From Anabaena sp. PCC 7108 (GTDB lineage Bacteria; Cyanobacteriota; Cyanobacteriia; Cyanobacteriales; Nostocaceae), in NCBI RefSeq assembly GCF_000332135.1, contig NZ_KB235896.1:3181321-3245320 (forward strand): 64,000 nt of DNA. The letters run 5' to 3'. Both the position numbers and the translations under genes were made by a program. Positions 63,172 through 64,000 of the stretch are shown here, piece after piece (the stretch's first letter is position 1; each line of letters begins with the position of its first letter). Under the pieces are notes generated by a model. It did not search any database and was not told where the DNA came from. It was given only the letters and a program-made list of their open reading frames with translations.

Positions 63172-63515
63172 GCCGGAAACTCCCTAACTTGTAAATAAAG
63201 AGGGAAGTTTTTGATATTCCCAAATTTCTTATCCCTACCCTTATCAAGTCCAGGTGCGCGGTATTCGTAAGATAAATCACCCATTGAGCAAGTGAAAATT
63301 CTCTTGGTTGATTTCCACTTGAAAGGCTTGTCAAATTGGCTTGGGACTAACTGAATTGTCCCATCCCATTCTTTAACCTTTTGGTATTGGGTAAATTGTT
63401 GAAGCCTACCACTTGCAGCCTGAGTTGCTGCATAACAATTTTTACAACCCGCTGAGATTCGACTACAGCCTACCACAGGGTTCCATGTTTCATCACACCA
63501 TTCAATCTTGCTCAT
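63168..63515 (-). CDS. DUF5131 (phage Gp37/Gp68-like) protein, apparently shortened
   Basis: 115 residues. The N-terminal hallmark is clear: KIEWCDETWNPVVGCSRISA with GCKNCYA, giving a cysteine cluster C-x6-C-x2-C, and later FTCSMGDLSYEY. Family members known to me are roughly 200-270 residues, so more than half seems missing after about residue 90, where the sequence changes to a lysine-rich tail (DKGRDKKFGN). Either a frameshift or a natural short form. The cysteine spacing is reminiscent of iron-sulfur enzymes of the radical-SAM type. Its ATG overlaps the stop of the 56-residue gene. Confidence 0.75.
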   Translation of the reverse strand: MSKIEWCDETWNPVVGCSRISAGCKNCYAATQAASGRLQQFTQYQKVKEWDGTIQLVPSQFDKPFKWKSTKRIFTCSMGDLSYEYRAPGLDKGRDKKFGNIKNFPLYLQVREFPA

Positions 63516-63672
63516 CTAATTTCCACTCAAGGTATGTAAGGGCTGTTTCTGCATCCTCAATTTTCAGATCGGGTTCGTAACCGTTTTCTTGAATTTCTGA
63601 ATATTCAGGATGCTCTTTAATGTCGTTGAGCAAGGATTCAACTTCTCTAATCAGATTTATGAGCGGTATCAT
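63502..63672 (-). CDS. Hypothetical 56-residue protein
   Basis: ATG 63670-63672 to TGA 63502-63504. Acidic and helical (REVESLLNDIKEHPEYSEI; DAETALTYLEWKLDEQD). It overlaps the upstream gene by 26 bp and the downstream DUF5131 gene by 14 bp, so it fits the operon with translational coupling on both sides. No family recognised. Confidence 0.55.
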   Translation of the reverse strand: MIPLINLIREVESLLNDIKEHPEYSEIQENGYEPDLKIEDAETALTYLEWKLDEQD

Positions 63673-63922
63673 TTTGGGTAATATCTAAAAGCCAATTAGT
63701 GAGCCATTCATCTAATTCATTTTCGGTGGATTTAAGGAGCAAAGCGGCTGCTTCTTGCCCTACCTGTGTCATCCAATCCCTTGGTTTACCACCAAGATGA
63801 ATAGCTATGTGTTGAGAAAACAGTACAAATGCTACTGCATAATATAGGGTTTCTCGGTTTAGTTTGTTGCGCTTGATTTTGCGCCCAGAACCTCTATGTA
63901 ATATCAAAGGAGTTGATGTCAT
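63647..63922 (-). CDS. Hypothetical 91-residue protein
   Basis: A basic N-terminal third (HRGSGRKIKRNKLNR), a hydrophobic helix (YYAVAFVLFSQHIAIHL) too short and polar to be a certain membrane span, and an acidic helical C-terminus (ENELDEWLTNWLLDITQN). Its ATG overlaps the stop of the gene entering from the right edge (ATGA), so the operon continues beyond the window. No family recognised. Confidence 0.55.
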   Translation of the reverse strand: MTSTPLILHRGSGRKIKRNKLNRETLYYAVAFVLFSQHIAIHLGGKPRDWMTQVGQEAAALLLKSTENELDEWLTNWLLDITQNDTAHKSD

Positions 63923-64000
63923 TTGGTTTCAAGAACTGAGTTAAGTAATTTGGCTTTAGCTTTAGCTTTTTTCTCGGTCAAGTTGCGCTGGATTGTTTCT
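63919..64000 (-). CDS. Partial gene entering at the right edge (C-terminal 26 residues)
   Basis: Only the end is present: ETIQRNLTEKKAKAKAKLL and a few further residues to a TGA at 63919-63921. The lysine/alanine-rich helix suggests a nucleic-acid-binding or coiled-coil tail. The stop overlaps the ATG of the next gene. Confidence 0.5.
   Translation of the reverse strand, partial: ETIQRNLTEKKAKAKAKLLNSVLETK

Overview
The window looks like the chromosome of a filamentous, heterocyst-forming cyanobacterium. Three things point there: many HIP1 octamers (GCGATCGC), several families of short palindromic repeats typical of Nostocales, and a piece of nifD interrupted at the 11-bp core (GGATTACTCCG) known from the XisA-excised nifD element of Anabaena PCC 7120. 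No rRNA gene, CRISPR array or recombinase gene was found.

Layout. (1) 1-8.4 kb: ordinary and accessory genes (SPFH protein, REP-associated transposase with its REP array, short-chain dehydrogenase, cyclophilin, Uma2 protein), two tRNA genes and small repeats. (2) 8.4-50.7 kb: a nonribosomal peptide gene cluster. A leftward arm reads MbtH - serine hydrolase (broken C-terminus) - FAAL-NRPS - sulfotransferase - acylase - P450. A rightward arm reads 2-oxoglutarate oxygenase - NosE - NosF - NRPS - TauD/SyrP-like oxygenase - NRPS with thioesterase - MATE exporter - AGE-like protein - DJ-1-like protein. The arms diverge from a roughly 1.1 kb control region that carries a 166-bp tandem duplication. 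The whole cluster lies between two near-identical 137-bp copies of an IS-end remnant. (3) 51.2-51.7 kb: an internal nifD segment of about 156 codons, broken on both sides. (4) 51.7-64 kb: an unfamiliar accessory module, probably a mobile element. Ten rightward genes encode coiled-coil, membrane and low-complexity proteins. A facing, tightly overlapping leftward operon ends in a membrane-anchored P-loop ATPase and includes ASCH and DUF5131 (phage Gp37/Gp68-like) genes. A tRNA-Lys(CTT) 3' half lies near the left edge.

How the peptide genes work together (family knowledge plus inference). The oxygenase, NosE and NosF match the route leucine to 5-hydroxyleucine to aldehyde/imine to 4-methylproline. 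NRPS1 loads a fatty acid (FAAL-ACP), then Ser (pocket code DVWHFSLVDK), then a Pro-type residue (DVQFIAHLAK), which fits methylproline. NRPS2 has C, a decayed A domain, a second adenylating domain of McyG/AerA type, KR, carrier and C, which suggests an alpha-hydroxy acid and therefore an ester bond. NRPS3 has a degenerate C-like domain, A with an embedded methyltransferase (DATKVGEVGK, Asn-like), carrier, C, A(Ala, DLFNNALTYK), carrier and thioesterase. The predicted scaffold is fatty acyl - Ser - 4-methylPro - hydroxy acid - N-methyl Asx-like residue - Ala. It may then be modified by the P450, the SyrP-like oxygenase and the sulfotransferase, trimmed by the acylase, and exported by the MATE protein. 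I do not recognise a known compound with this order.
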